From contig JAMPFU010000031.1 of the NCBI GenBank assembly GCA_023664385.1, forward strand, positions 1 through 37,082: DNA of 37,082 nt, written 5' to 3'. The DNA comes from Clostridium sp. GTDB lineage: Bacteria > Bacillota > Clostridia > Lachnospirales > Lachnospiraceae. Positions 25,229 through 33,539 of the stretch are shown here, in pieces. The stretch's first letter is position 1. Each line of letters begins with the position of its first letter. The notes below the pieces were generated by a model. The model was not told where the DNA came from. It saw only the letters and a program-made list of their open reading frames with translations, and ran no database searches. Both the position numbers and the translations under genes were made by a program.

Positions 25229-26410
25229 ATGATGCAATATCGCAACGACAGAAACGGACAGCCAATATCATTGCTTGGTTACGGCTGTATGCGTTTTACC
25301 AAAAAGGGAAATTCAATTGATATGGAAAAAGCGGAGCAGGAGCTGCTTCGGGCTATGGAGCTTGGCGTAAATTATTTTGATACGGCATACATTTATGGGG
25401 GAAGCGAGGCTGCACTCGGCAAAATTTTTGCAAAAAACAATTGCCGTGAAAAAATCAACATTGCAACAAAGCTGCCCCAGTATCTTATAAAATCGAAAGC
25501 AGGCATAGACAAGTATTTTAAGGAGCAGTGCGAGAGACTGCAAACAAATTATATCGATTACTACTTAATGCATATGCTTACCGACATCGGTGCATGGGAA
25601 AAACTAAAACGGCTTGGAATAGAGGATTGGATTGCCGAAAAAAAAGCGTCAGGAGAAATTAGAAGCTTGGGATTTTCCTTTCATGGCAATACGGAAAAGT
25701 TTTTGGAAATTTTAAATGCCTATGATTGGGATTTCTGTCAGATACAGTACAACTATTTGGATGAGCACAGTCAGGCAGGCGTCACAGGACTGAAAGCAGC
25801 TCACGAAAAGGGAATCCCTGTCATTATTATGGAGCCCTTGCGTGGCGGCAAGCTTGTGAATATGCTTCCTGAAACTGCAAAGAAAATAATTGCAGGTTAT
25901 AAAACAAAACGCACGCCTGCCGAGTGGGCGTTCCGCTGGCTTTACAACCAGCCTGAGGTAACCTGCGTCCTTTCAGGCATGAACAGCCTTGACATGGTTG
26001 AGGAAAACTGCCGTATCGCCTCCGACACAAACGCTCTTAGCTTTACAGATGAGGACTTTGCCTTAATTGAGCAGGTAAAGGATGAGATTAAAAAGAAAAC
26101 AAAAGTGGGCTGTACTGCCTGTGGTTACTGTATGCCTTGTCCAAAGGGAATTGACATTCCTACTGCTTTCAGATGCTACAATCAGATGTATACAGAAAAG
26201 AAAGGTTCAGGACGTTTTGAGTACCTGCAATGTCTCGCATACAGCAAAGATAGAGCAGATATTAAGTCCTGCGTGGGGTGTGGCAAATGCGAAAAGCACT
26301 GCCCGCAGCATATTGAAATTCGTAAGGAGCTTAAAAAGGCAAGAAAAGCATTACAGCCCTTTTACTATAATGTTATGCTAAAGCTGATGCGCACTTTTAA
26401 ATTTTGGTAG
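25229..26410 (+). CDS. Aldo/keto reductase with C-terminal 4Fe-4S domain
   Basis: Predicted NADPH-dependent oxidoreductase with an iron-sulfur tail, 393 residues. The AKR tetrad is visible: Asp and Tyr in FDTAYIYGG near 49-57, Lys in ATKLP near 77-81, and His in LMHML near 112-116. After the barrel come CTACGYCMPCPKGIDIP and CVGCGKCEKHCPQ, which bind Fe-S clusters. ATG at 25229 follows AAGAAGG; an in-frame ATG lies further upstream inside the preceding gene and lacks a site. The physiological substrate is unknown. The last 14 bp overlap the convergent symporter gene. Confidence 0.92.
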   Translation: MMQYRNDRNGQPISLLGYGCMRFTKKGNSIDMEKAEQELLRAMELGVNYFDTAYIYGGSEAALGKIFAKNNCREKINIATKLPQYLIKSKAGIDKYFKEQCERLQTNYIDYYLMHMLTDIGAWEKLKRLGIEDWIAEKKASGEIRSLGFSFHGNTEKFLEILNAYDWDFCQIQYNYLDEHSQAGVTGLKAAHEKGIPVIIMEPLRGGKLVNMLPETAKKIIAGYKTKRTPAEWAFRWLYNQPEVTCVLSGMNSLDMVEENCRIASDTNALSFTDEDFALIEQVKDEIKKKTKVGCTACGYCMPCPKGIDIPTAFRCYNQMYTEKKGSGRFEYLQCLAYSKDRADIKSCVGCGKCEKHCPQHIEIRKELKKARKALQPFYYNVMLKLMRTFKFW

Positions 26411-27728
26411 GCAAACTGCATACCGACAAAATGCTGAATATAAGAGATACCCCCATTCCCATTAATGGAAGATACTCTCCTCCTATATGCAAATATGTAT
26501 TTAAAAGTCCCATGACCGTTCCTGCTACAATTCCCATGTAGAGAAGCGGTCTTTTTATTTTTCTTTTTCCATGACAGATGATGCCTATAAAAAGAGGAAA
26601 TACAATTCCCGGCGCATAGATGGAATATGCTCCTGTAAGAAGCCCTATTATATCCGTCTTAAATAGAGCAATCCCCAAAGAAGCCAGTCCCACAATTGCA
26701 ACAATAATCCTTACCTCATTTACCTTATTTCTGCCTATCAGGTCATGCTCGATGATTGATGCTACATTTACAAGACAGGTATCTAAGGAGGAAAGAATGG
26801 TTGACACAAGTCCTAAACACAAAAGAACCGCAAGGGGATACGGTATTATTTCATCAAGAAGGCAAATGAGGGGAGATGTCCCTTCAAGCTCTCCCTTATC
26901 ACTTATGACCCACATGCCAATAAGCACTATCATTACGGCAAAAGCCGCAAGTGCTATGCCTGCAGAAATTGCTGCTTTTTTTGCAGTTTTTCCATCCTTT
27001 GACACAAGGTTTCTTGATAAAATGTCAGGTCCTAAGAAATAGGTTCCTCCAACGACAAAGAAAAGATTGAACAACCCCATTATGCCGAAGCTTTCGTTTG
27101 TAAGCGCAATGTTTTCAAATACTGCTTTGTTTGCGTCTCCATTTACAAAGAAAAGATAGACAAATACAAGCAAAAAGCCCACTGCCATAATAATCGCCTG
27201 TATCATATCGGTTTTCACAACCGACATCTGTCCGCCAACCACAGAATAAAGGATTGTAACTGCAACGACAATGATAAGGATTGTCCTGCTGTTTTTACTG
27301 CCTGTCACGGCAGACATAACCGTAGCCATGGACACATACTGTGCCGCTATCACTCCAATCCACGAAACGGCAATGATTGCCGCAATAAATTTTCTTGCAG
27401 GCGCTCCTATCGTCTTTTCTGCCACATCAGGCAATGTATCGGCATCCAACGTCCTTACCTTTTCTGAAAGAAAAATGCCCTGCAAAACAAGTCCCACAGC
27501 ACCTACCAAAAGCCACCACACAGCAGGAAAACCGATACTGGCAGTCCGGTCAACAATTCCTATGGTTGCTGACGCTCCGATTGCCGTTGCAAGTATGGAA
27601 AGAAGCACCCTTGACGTCCCCTGTTTCTTACCTGCAACAGCAAATTCCTCAAAGCTTTTTACCTTTTTCATGTCATAAAAACCAATGACAGTAAAAATAA
27701 ATAGGTAGATTAATACGAATATAAGCAT
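26397..27728 (-). CDS. Sodium:solute symporter (SSS/SLC5 family)
   Basis: Inner-membrane transporter of 443 residues with about 12-13 helices. Family features include YDMKKVKSFEEFAVAGKK after helix 1, ATAIGASATIGI in the second helix (unwound Na+/substrate site) and GGQMSVVKTDMIQ near 190. The ATG at 27728 is chosen because GGAGG lies 6 bp upstream; a frame to 27788 lacks a site. The substrate is not evident. The promoter, a 28-bp palindrome and two leader hairpins precede it (27781-27880). The 3' end overlaps the convergent reductase by 14 bp. Confidence 0.9.
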   Translation of the reverse strand: MLIFVLIYLFIFTVIGFYDMKKVKSFEEFAVAGKKQGTSRVLLSILATAIGASATIGIVDRTASIGFPAVWWLLVGAVGLVLQGIFLSEKVRTLDADTLPDVAEKTIGAPARKFIAAIIAVSWIGVIAAQYVSMATVMSAVTGSKNSRTILIIVVAVTILYSVVGGQMSVVKTDMIQAIIMAVGFLLVFVYLFFVNGDANKAVFENIALTNESFGIMGLFNLFFVVGGTYFLGPDILSRNLVSKDGKTAKKAAISAGIALAAFAVMIVLIGMWVISDKGELEGTSPLICLLDEIIPYPLAVLLCLGLVSTILSSLDTCLVNVASIIEHDLIGRNKVNEVRIIVAIVGLASLGIALFKTDIIGLLTGAYSIYAPGIVFPLFIGIICHGKRKIKRPLLYMGIVAGTVMGLLNTYLHIGGEYLPLMGMGVSLIFSILSVCSLPTKI

Positions 27729-27780
27729 CTTCATCCTCCGTAAAGCCTCAATAAAATTCTGCTTACGCATATAATACCTT

Positions 27781-27880
27781 ATCGCCAATCGAAGATTGAC
27801 GATGGGCTATTTGCGAGGTTCTTTCGCAAAGTATCATATGTGTTTACACATATAATACCATGAATATTCAACATTGTAAA
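27781..27880 (-). promoter_or_regulatory. Promoter, 28-bp palindromic operator and leader hairpins of the symporter
   Basis: On the minus strand TTTACA (27875-27880), a 17-bp spacer and TATTAT (27852-27857). Overlapping the -10 and start point is GTATCATATGTGT-TT-ACACATATAATAC (27831-27858), a near-perfect palindrome of two 13-bp arms. In the leader, TTTGCGA/TCGCAAA (27810-27830) and ATCGCCAATC/GATTGACGAT (27781-27803) form two hairpins before the start. Repression by a dimeric regulator at the palindrome is inferred. Confidence 0.65.
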
Positions 27881-27909
27881 CTTAATTTTATTTTTACTTT
27901 ACAATTTAT

Positions 27910-28062
27910 CTACTGCATGTGAAGATACTTCTCCTTTGTCGCCAGCCCTCCCCTGATATGCCGTTCCGCCTTGTTTACATCCAGCACCTTTCTCACTTCC
28001 TCCGCCAGCCCCGCATTAATATAAACAAGCCGTTCAGCGCAGTCCATGTGTACGGTCGTCAT
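27910..28062 (-). CDS. Small ORF overlapping the recombinase 3' end
   Basis: A frame of 50 codons starts at ATG 28062, inside the last codons of the recombinase gene, directly after an in-frame stop; a second ATG is at 28047. It reads MTTVHMDCAERLVYINAGLA, then VRKVLDVNKAERHIRGGLAT and ends KEKYLHMQ. It has the composition of a real helical protein, and the ends overlap by 29 bp, suggesting translational coupling. There is no good ribosome site of its own. I have an impression of similar short ORFs beside large serine recombinases in Clostridia but cannot name a family. Confidence 0.55.
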   Translation of the reverse strand: MTTVHMDCAERLVYINAGLAEEVRKVLDVNKAERHIRGGLATKEKYLHMQ

Positions 28063-29599
28063 TAACTAGGACGGTATCATCAACCAGCACGGACTCCTCC
28101 AAGCCCAAGTCCCCGAAGAGCCTCAGGTAAATGTCGATGTTGCCGTCCTTATCCACTTCTATTTTTTTAATAATCTTCTTCAGCTGTGTATTGGACATCT
28201 GACGCACATCAGTGATATCTTCGATTTCCTTAAATGTCGTGTTCAGTATCTTTTCCAGCTGTTCTCCTTTTGTCAGGTGGTAGGCAACCATTTTCAGCTC
28301 ATTTTCCAGCCGTTCAATTTCCTTCCTTGCACCGCCGATTTTCTCATTCAAATCCTCTCGGGTAATGAGGTCATCCATATACATATCCATATATTTCTGT
28401 CTGCTCTTTTTCAGCTTATTCAACTGTGCATTCAATTCTTTTTCATATTCAATGTTCTCATCCTTTGCCCTGTAGACCCGCTGAAATTCTCCAACCACAT
28501 GGTTGATGACCTTCTTTTTTTGCTTCAGCATGTCCGCAAAGTAATCCTGAATGACCGAGATAAGCTCGTCCTCATCCAAGGTGATTGCATTCGGGCAGCT
28601 ATCCGCCCCTCTGCCATTATGTCCTGAGCATACCCAGCGGACATATGTATTCTTGTAGGTGCGTACTGAACGCCGGAACGACCAGCCGCATTCCTTGCAT
28701 TTTATCAGCGTGGAAAACAGGTGCCTGTTACTCTGGCGTTCACGGGTCATTTTGAATGCATTATGCCGTGATTTCAGTATTTCCTGCGCCTTTTCATAAA
28801 GCTCATTGTCAATAATCTGCAAATCAGGACGCTCAACTATCATCCATTCTGCCTCGTCCTTATTTGTTCTCTGCCCTGTCAGAAAGTCTGTCACCTCCTG
28901 CTTGCCATTAATGATTTTTCCCGTATACAGTTCGTTTGTCAGAATCCTAGATACAGCATTCTGGCTCCACGCACAATTCCGTTTCGTTTTTAGCCCCCGC
29001 TCGTTGAGCATATTAGAAATTCTGGCAGTTCCATAACCGCCCTCTATGTACCATTTGTAAATCTGTCTTACAATTACCGCTTCTTCTTCATTGATAGTAA
29101 GATTAAAATAATCACCAATCGTTTTTTCATAACCATAGACTATGTTCGGAACGCGTCCTTTTTCGGCATTCATTTTCTTGCCGAACTTGACACGCTTGGA
29201 TGTGTTGGCACTCTCCTCCTGCGCTAAGGCTCCGAATATCGTAAGGACAAATTCACTGTTTCCCATGCTGGTCATGTTGGCAGTCAGGAATTGGGTTTCA
29301 ATTCCCAGTGCTTTGAGCTTGCGTATATTTTGCAGTAAATCAACTGTGTTTCTGGCAAAACGTGATATATCTTTTACCACTACCATGTCGAATATTCCAC
29401 GCTCAGCATCAGACATCATTTGCAGAAATTCCTTACGATTCTTTATCTTCGTACCTGATATTCCTTCATCCGCGTACAGCCGCACCAATGTATCACCTGT
29501 CCGTTTGGTATATTCTGCAAAAAACTCCTTCTGTGCCTCCAGACTGTTGAGCTGGTCCTCTTTATCCGTGGAAACACGACAGTATGCAGCTATATTCAT
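28034..29599 (-). CDS. Large serine recombinase (site-specific integrase)
   Basis: Integrase/transposase of 521 residues that excises and inserts a mobile element. The N-terminal resolvase domain has YCRVST (catalytic Ser at residue 9) and VVVKDISRFARN near 73-84 with the catalytic Arg. The recombinase domain spans about 160-270 (GYEKT, RISNMLNERG, NAVSRILTNE). The zinc ribbon has CKECGW near 297 and CSGH and CPNA near 321-332, and a coiled coil follows at about 375-435. GGGAGG precedes the ATG. The position marks the left part of an accessory element; the att sites were not located. Confidence 0.95.
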   Translation of the reverse strand: MNIAAYCRVSTDKEDQLNSLEAQKEFFAEYTKRTGDTLVRLYADEGISGTKIKNRKEFLQMMSDAERGIFDMVVVKDISRFARNTVDLLQNIRKLKALGIETQFLTANMTSMGNSEFVLTIFGALAQEESANTSKRVKFGKKMNAEKGRVPNIVYGYEKTIGDYFNLTINEEEAVIVRQIYKWYIEGGYGTARISNMLNERGLKTKRNCAWSQNAVSRILTNELYTGKIINGKQEVTDFLTGQRTNKDEAEWMIVERPDLQIIDNELYEKAQEILKSRHNAFKMTRERQSNRHLFSTLIKCKECGWSFRRSVRTYKNTYVRWVCSGHNGRGADSCPNAITLDEDELISVIQDYFADMLKQKKKVINHVVGEFQRVYRAKDENIEYEKELNAQLNKLKKSRQKYMDMYMDDLITREDLNEKIGGARKEIERLENELKMVAYHLTKGEQLEKILNTTFKEIEDITDVRQMSNTQLKKIIKKIEVDKDGNIDIYLRLFGDLGLEESVLVDDTVLVNDDRTHGLR

Positions 29600-29691
29600 C
29601 CCAAAACCTCCCTATTAAAATATTACCATTCCGTAACAACTTTACTATATCAAAGAACGCACCTGAAAGCAACGAAATAGTTGTAATAGCT

Positions 29692-30063
29692 TTATATTTG
29701 GTACGCGTCTTTTATATCATTTATGATATCTACTCCCTCTTTTGTCAGGATTTCCACCAACATTCTAGTCAGGGCTTCCAAATCCAACTTCAAATTTGTA
29801 ACAACATCCACAATGCGACCTTTGGTGCTGGTATTTAACATTGCAATAATCCAAGCATCCTTTTGAATCTCAGAATACGTGTCATTTGCAAATTTTCTCG
29901 CCTCATCAAATAATTGCTGACTTAATGCATTTTGTGCAATTATACTGAGATAATTATTGCACCTCTGTAATAGTTGCTTATGCTTTGCTATTTTCTTGGC
30001 AGTATCAATCTCCTCACATACCTTATCTGCAGGAACCGCCGCCCCATTTAACTGTTTGTCCAT
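29692..30063 (-). CDS. Small helical protein of unknown function
   Basis: Protein of 123 residues, no family recognised. It is hydrophilic and mostly helical in composition, with a central FANDTYSEIQKDAWIIAML and a Leu/Ile-rich C-terminal helix. AGGAGG precedes the ATG. It lies 92 bp upstream of the recombinase on the same strand and could be an accessory factor of the element, but nothing in the sequence shows that. Confidence 0.6.
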   Translation of the reverse strand: MDKQLNGAAVPADKVCEEIDTAKKIAKHKQLLQRCNNYLSIIAQNALSQQLFDEARKFANDTYSEIQKDAWIIAMLNTSTKGRIVDVVTNLKLDLEALTRMLVEILTKEGVDIINDIKDAYQI

Positions 30064-30257
30064 TTTATGCCTCCTATGTTGTAATTTCTATTTCTATAAT
30101 TATATTAGCATATTGTTGTAAAAAGAAAATGTCACAAAAGTGTCAAAAATGTATCAGAAAAGTATCACATAAACATCAGGATTTTTCACCTGAAATTGTT
30201 TGGGTGCAAATTGTTTAACCGTCAATGTCCTTATTATTTTTAAAGTCAACGATTATT

Positions 30258-30302
30258 AAAAATAAAAAGGCAGCCGTTTGTCTGTTAAGATAAACCGCTA
30301 CC
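30258..30302 (-). terminator. Intrinsic terminator of the three-gene cassette
   Basis: On the minus strand GGTAGCGGTTTATC pairs with GACAAACGGCTGCC (14 bp with G-U pairs and one mismatch, 6-nt loop) and is followed by TTTTTATTTTT. It is the first good terminator downstream of the UDG-like gene. The remaining part of 30064-30520 holds two gene fragments listed separately and otherwise AT-rich sequence. Confidence 0.8.
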
Positions 30303-30393
30303 CGTGATTGATATTCTGTTTTTCATCTTTATACCTTTTCAAAAAAGTATTCATATCCTTCCTCATCAAATACCGATTATGATTTGATACTTT
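30298..30393 (-). pseudogene. Excisionase-like C-terminal remnant
   Basis: About 31 codons are open on the minus strand: KVSNHNRYLMRKDMNTFLKR, then YKDEKQNINHG and TAG. RYLMRKDMNTFL resembles the wing and last helix of excisionase-type winged-helix DNA-binding proteins (pattern xNRYLxxxxDLxxFL). The N-terminal half is absent and an in-frame TAA precedes it. A fresh start at ATG 30370 or so cannot be excluded. Confidence 0.35.
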
Positions 30394-30437
30394 TTAAAGG
30401 AAACACCATCTGTTATATTTTGTTATTAAAAACTTCG

Positions 30438-30512
30438 CTAACCCTTATTCTCTTTCAACGCCATACCCACAAAATCATTAAAATCAATGTGAAAATACTC
30501 TTTTAATTTCCC
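30438..30512 (-). pseudogene. Short C-terminal gene fragment
   Basis: Twenty-five codons open on the minus strand between TAA and TAG: EGKLKEYFHIDFNDFVGMAL and KENKG. The composition looks like a real protein end but no family can be named. It lies 10 bp after the UDG-like gene. Confidence 0.25.
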
Positions 30513-30522
30513 CTCTTAATTA

Positions 30523-31071
30523 TCACAACAATTGATTTACTATTTTCTCTACACTTTTAATATATTCATCCATTATTTTTCTTTTATATACATAAATGTA
30601 AGAAGGATGGTGTATTGGAACATAATAAATATTTTCATGTACTTTATAGCGATATTCAAAACCGTCCCATTTTTCAAAATCAATATTCAAATGCTTTCCC
30701 ACCGAAGAATATACTTTTTCACCTAACAAAAAAACAATTTTAGGGGACATTATATGTATTTCATTAAGTAAATTTTCAAAACAACTATCAATTTCTTTTT
30801 TATTAGGATATCTAAGTTTCTGTTGTTCTGTTAATGGTAAGCATTTTACTAAATTAGTTTTGTAAGTTATAACATTATTACACACATCTTCTATTTTTTG
30901 AATCAGCATTCCTGTATTTGTTTCTGGTGATAAAGGAATTTCAACATCAGACATCATTTTTTTTGCTGATAACCCAACCCAAAAAATTTGACATTTTTTT
31001 TCTACATCCAGTAAGGGCTTCTGGTTTAAGCATAAGCCACATTTTCGACATTTATGTATTTGTTCTATCAT
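30523..31071 (-). CDS. Uracil-DNA-glycosylase-superfamily protein with altered active site
   Basis: Protein of 182 residues. It keeps the Fe-S pattern of family 4 UDGs: CRKCGLC at 8-14, a third Cys in TNLVKCLP near 73-80 and a fourth in EIDSCFENLL near 91-100. The C-terminal HHPSYIY and following Lys/Arg residues match the HPS(x)nR motif. The first catalytic motif, normally GEAPG followed by acidic residues, reads VGLSAKKMMSD instead, so ordinary uracil excision is doubtful. The ATG overlaps the radical SAM stop as ATGA. It is the last gene of the cassette; a base-binding or different base-chemistry role is inferred. Confidence 0.7.
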   Translation of the reverse strand: MIEQIHKCRKCGLCLNQKPLLDVEKKCQIFWVGLSAKKMMSDVEIPLSPETNTGMLIQKIEDVCNNVITYKTNLVKCLPLTEQQKLRYPNKKEIDSCFENLLNEIHIMSPKIVFLLGEKVYSSVGKHLNIDFEKWDGFEYRYKVHENIYYVPIHHPSYIYVYKRKIMDEYIKSVEKIVNQLL

Positions 31072-32402
31072 GATTTTTCCTCTGTAAGCTCCTGTGTTTT
31101 TATAATATATTCATTCAAAACTTCATCTGGTTCTTCACTATAATTTCCAAAATCAAAATTAAATTGTGATCTTCCACTAAAATGACTTATTGATTTATTA
31201 AATTCACATTCATGAATGATACCCGTATTTTCTAATATTTCATTAAATAACTGCGTACCATGATAGGGTCTAAATTGAAAAACACTCGTTCTAAAGGTCC
31301 CAGTAGTATTTTGTGAGATTGCTTGTAATTGTGAAGCTAATTCAAATGTTTTTTGAAAGTCATTTTTTGTTTCTTGAGGAAATCCATATATAAAATATCC
31401 TTTTAAGTCAATTCCACAACGCAATATCTCATGTGCTACTTTAATTATATCATCCGTTTTCCCCAACTTATTAATCTTCTTACGTATTGATTCTGAACCT
31501 GATTCGATTCCAATAAATAGTTCTTTGCATTTTCCAATTTGAAGCTGTTCTATTTTATCAATATCTCTTGCCAAAGATAATACATGCACCATACCTCTCC
31601 AACTCAATTTAGGAAATTGCAAAAATATGTTATTTGCCATATCAATACTTTTAGAATTGCGCAAAAACAAATCATCTAATATTCTGACACTTTGGATATC
31701 TGGATACGAATCAATTATATTTTGGATTTCTTTAATAACGCTTTCCTCTGTGCGAATTCGAATATTTACGTCCTTATTCAAACTTTTAGCTCCACCACAA
31801 AATGCACAATCAAATGCACATCCTCTTGATGTTATAATTGCTATTTCCTTTTCACCATAATGGTTAACAATCATTTCGTTTCCTAAGTATTTTCGATTTA
31901 AAAAAATGTTTGAGATATCATTAGGAAAATATATGGAATTATTATTCACCCTATATACATATTTATTTTCTTGTACTAATTCTGGTTCTTGTTCACACTT
32001 TCCTAAAGCAAGCGAAGGAATAATATATTCCCCTTCACCAATAATAATATTTAATTTATTTATAACATTCCATTGTAAGATTTCTTGATAAATGCTTTTA
32101 ACAACTTGCCCACCTATAAGACACTCACACTTTTCATAAATATTTTCCATGATGCATTTAACTATTTTATAATTTTGAGTAAATATATTTATTCCCAAAT
32201 AGTCTGGTCTCATTCTATCAACAAAGGCAATTATATCAGTAACTGATTTCTTCTCTTTCACACAATCTATAAGTTGAACATCTATGTTGCTTTTTTCTAA
32301 ATATGTAGCTATATAACCCAATCCTAATGGCGATAGATATTGTTCATCTTCTTCTGTGGATTCCCAAAAAATAGGTGAATTCAGCAAAACAAATTTTTTC
32401 AT
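31068..32402 (-). CDS. B12-binding-type radical SAM protein
   Basis: Protein of 444 residues. The N-terminal half (about 1-150) has the Rossmann-like layout of B12-binding domains, with SPLGLGYIATYLE near 24-36, but the DxHxxG histidine motif is not seen, so cobalamin may not bind base-off. The 4Fe-4S/SAM motif CAFDCAFC lies near 196-203, followed by GGAKSL, DDLFLRN and GIESGSESIRKKI. ATG at 32402 follows GGAGG and overlaps the kinase stop as ATGA; a TTG start lies four codons upstream. Reaction unknown: methylation, rearrangement or sulfur/carbon insertion on a small substrate or base are all possible. Confidence 0.8.
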   Translation of the reverse strand: MKKFVLLNSPIFWESTEEDEQYLSPLGLGYIATYLEKSNIDVQLIDCVKEKKSVTDIIAFVDRMRPDYLGINIFTQNYKIVKCIMENIYEKCECLIGGQVVKSIYQEILQWNVINKLNIIIGEGEYIIPSLALGKCEQEPELVQENKYVYRVNNNSIYFPNDISNIFLNRKYLGNEMIVNHYGEKEIAIITSRGCAFDCAFCGGAKSLNKDVNIRIRTEESVIKEIQNIIDSYPDIQSVRILDDLFLRNSKSIDMANNIFLQFPKLSWRGMVHVLSLARDIDKIEQLQIGKCKELFIGIESGSESIRKKINKLGKTDDIIKVAHEILRCGIDLKGYFIYGFPQETKNDFQKTFELASQLQAISQNTTGTFRTSVFQFRPYHGTQLFNEILENTGIIHECEFNKSISHFSGRSQFNFDFGNYSEEPDEVLNEYIIKTQELTEEKS

Positions 32403-33019
32403 TCTATCCTCCAATTTTTAATAATACATGAAACTATTTTTTCAACATTTCCATCAAGACTATCATTATTATTTATCAGTAAAATCTCTATATTTTTTTC
32501 TTGCAATTCTGCTATGCCCTTTTTCATGCAACAAAGCTCGTTATAAGATTGGTTATTTTTTTCAAACCGTGTTAAACTTTCTCGCTCTGATAATCTTTTC
32601 TGCAAAATATTTTCATTTGCAAAAACAGCTATCTGTAAATCCGGCTTTATAATTTCTGAATTCAAACTCAAAATGGTAGTATTTTTAACATTATCCATTG
32701 CCTGTAAAATTAAAGAAGATAAAATATATCTATCGGTGATAACAATTTTACCCTTATTCAATTCTGGAAGAATCTCGGCCGATATATGCTCATATCTATC
32801 AGCTGCAACTAAACAAGCCAAACTTATTCCTGAATGTTGTTCAGCGAATTTTCTTGTAAAATTCCCCAACTCAGAATTAGTTGGCTCGCACGTTATATAA
32901 ACTGCATAATTTTCAGATTCTAGCTTATTTTTCACTTTTTCTATAAGTGTTGATTTGCCGACACCGTTTGGTCCGTCTACTGCAACTAAAAACCCATTTG
33001 TATTGTTATGTTTAAACAT
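32399..33019 (-). CDS. Thymidylate kinase-like P-loop kinase
   Basis: Protein of 206 residues of the dTMP kinase family. The P-loop is GPNGVGKST near 16-24, the DRYILSS motif near 97-103 corresponds to the DRY/DRF of TMKs, TCEPTNSELG near 39-48 to the substrate loop, and RLSERESLTRFE near 136-147 is the lid region. It is the first gene of the three-gene cassette after a sigma-70-like promoter (33067-33095) and AGAGGGA. It is unlikely to be the housekeeping tmk, because of its AT-rich accessory context. A dedicated kinase for a modified or deoxy-pyrimidine nucleotide is inferred. Confidence 0.8.
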   Translation of the reverse strand: MFKHNNTNGFLVAVDGPNGVGKSTLIEKVKNKLESENYAVYITCEPTNSELGNFTRKFAEQHSGISLACLVAADRYEHISAEILPELNKGKIVITDRYILSSLILQAMDNVKNTTILSLNSEIIKPDLQIAVFANENILQKRLSERESLTRFEKNNQSYNELCCMKKGIAELQEKNIEILLINNNDSLDGNVEKIVSCIIKNWRIE

Positions 33020-33066
33020 GGTATTTCCCTCTAAATTGTTTCAAACCACCTTTTCTATAGCTTCTG

Positions 33067-33095
33067 ATTATACTATATCAAAAATGTTTTGTCGA
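33067..33095 (-). promoter_or_regulatory. Promoter of the kinase-radical SAM-UDG cassette
   Basis: On the minus strand TCGACA (33090-33095), a 17-bp spacer and TATAAT (33067-33072), about 48 bp before the kinase ATG. Confidence 0.65.
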
Positions 33096-33143
33096 TAATT
33101 TCCACAATATAATTACGCAATCAACCATATCATTCATCCAAAA

Positions 33144-33391
33144 TTACTCTTTTGCTTTTAAATTCTGTATTTTTTGATTATATTTATTACATACTAATTC
33201 CATTTTATTAAAATCTATCTTGTCTCGCATCTTTTCATGTTTTTTCTTAGGCTTTGACAGCGGTACACAATATTTGTGTTCATTGCATACAAGAATTACG
33301 CCTAGAAAGGGGGGCGTTCATCTTTTCCTGCCTGCGATGATACAGAAAATATCCTGCTATCAATATTGTGTACGTTTCTAATGTACTTCAT
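33144..33391 (-). pseudogene. ToxN/AbiQ-family toxin remnant (type III toxin-antitoxin)
   Basis: On the minus strand the first frame gives MKYIRNVHNIDSRIFSVSSQ and AGKDERP, then a one-base shift in a run of six C (33311-33314 region) leads to FLGVILVCNEHKYCVPLSKP, KKKHEKMRDKIDF, and ends NKMELVCNKYNQKIQNLKAK. The NIDSR/YV start, RPFLGV-IL, KYxxPLSxPKxKHxKM and IDF order are the N-terminal half of ToxN/AbiQ endoribonucleases. The C-terminal half is mostly missing; the last 20 residues look like the family's final KLExxCxxY segment joined at the shared IDF/CDF, as if by an internal deletion. Confidence 0.6.
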
Positions 33392-33439
33392 ATCTATCCA
33401 CTAATGGTAACTGTGTCATAAAATTCTACCATAAAGTAT

Positions 33440-33493
33440 TTCAAGGACTATGTAATCATAGTCCTTGAATGTAGTGTCACCGTAGCGACACTA
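33440..33493 (-). ncRNA. Two hairpins upstream of the ToxN remnant, possible antitoxin RNA or attenuator
   Basis: TTCAAGGACTATG pairs perfectly with CATAGTCCTTGAA (13 bp, 4-nt loop, 33440-33469) and TAGTGTC with GACACTA (33472-33493). They lie between a strong minus-strand promoter and the toxin remnant, where type III systems have the antitoxin RNA repeats and a leaky terminator. I see no clear tandem repeats, so this may be only the attenuator or a decayed antitoxin. Confidence 0.4.
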
Positions 33494-33539
33494 TCGCTTT
33501 TTGAACATCCACTTGCTGGCAGGACTCTCCTTTAATAGT

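Noticed and set aside
32399-33019. Housekeeping thymidylate kinase
   Set aside because: AT-rich accessory setting and fixed linkage with radical SAM and UDG-like genes argue for a specialised role, although the fold is the same.
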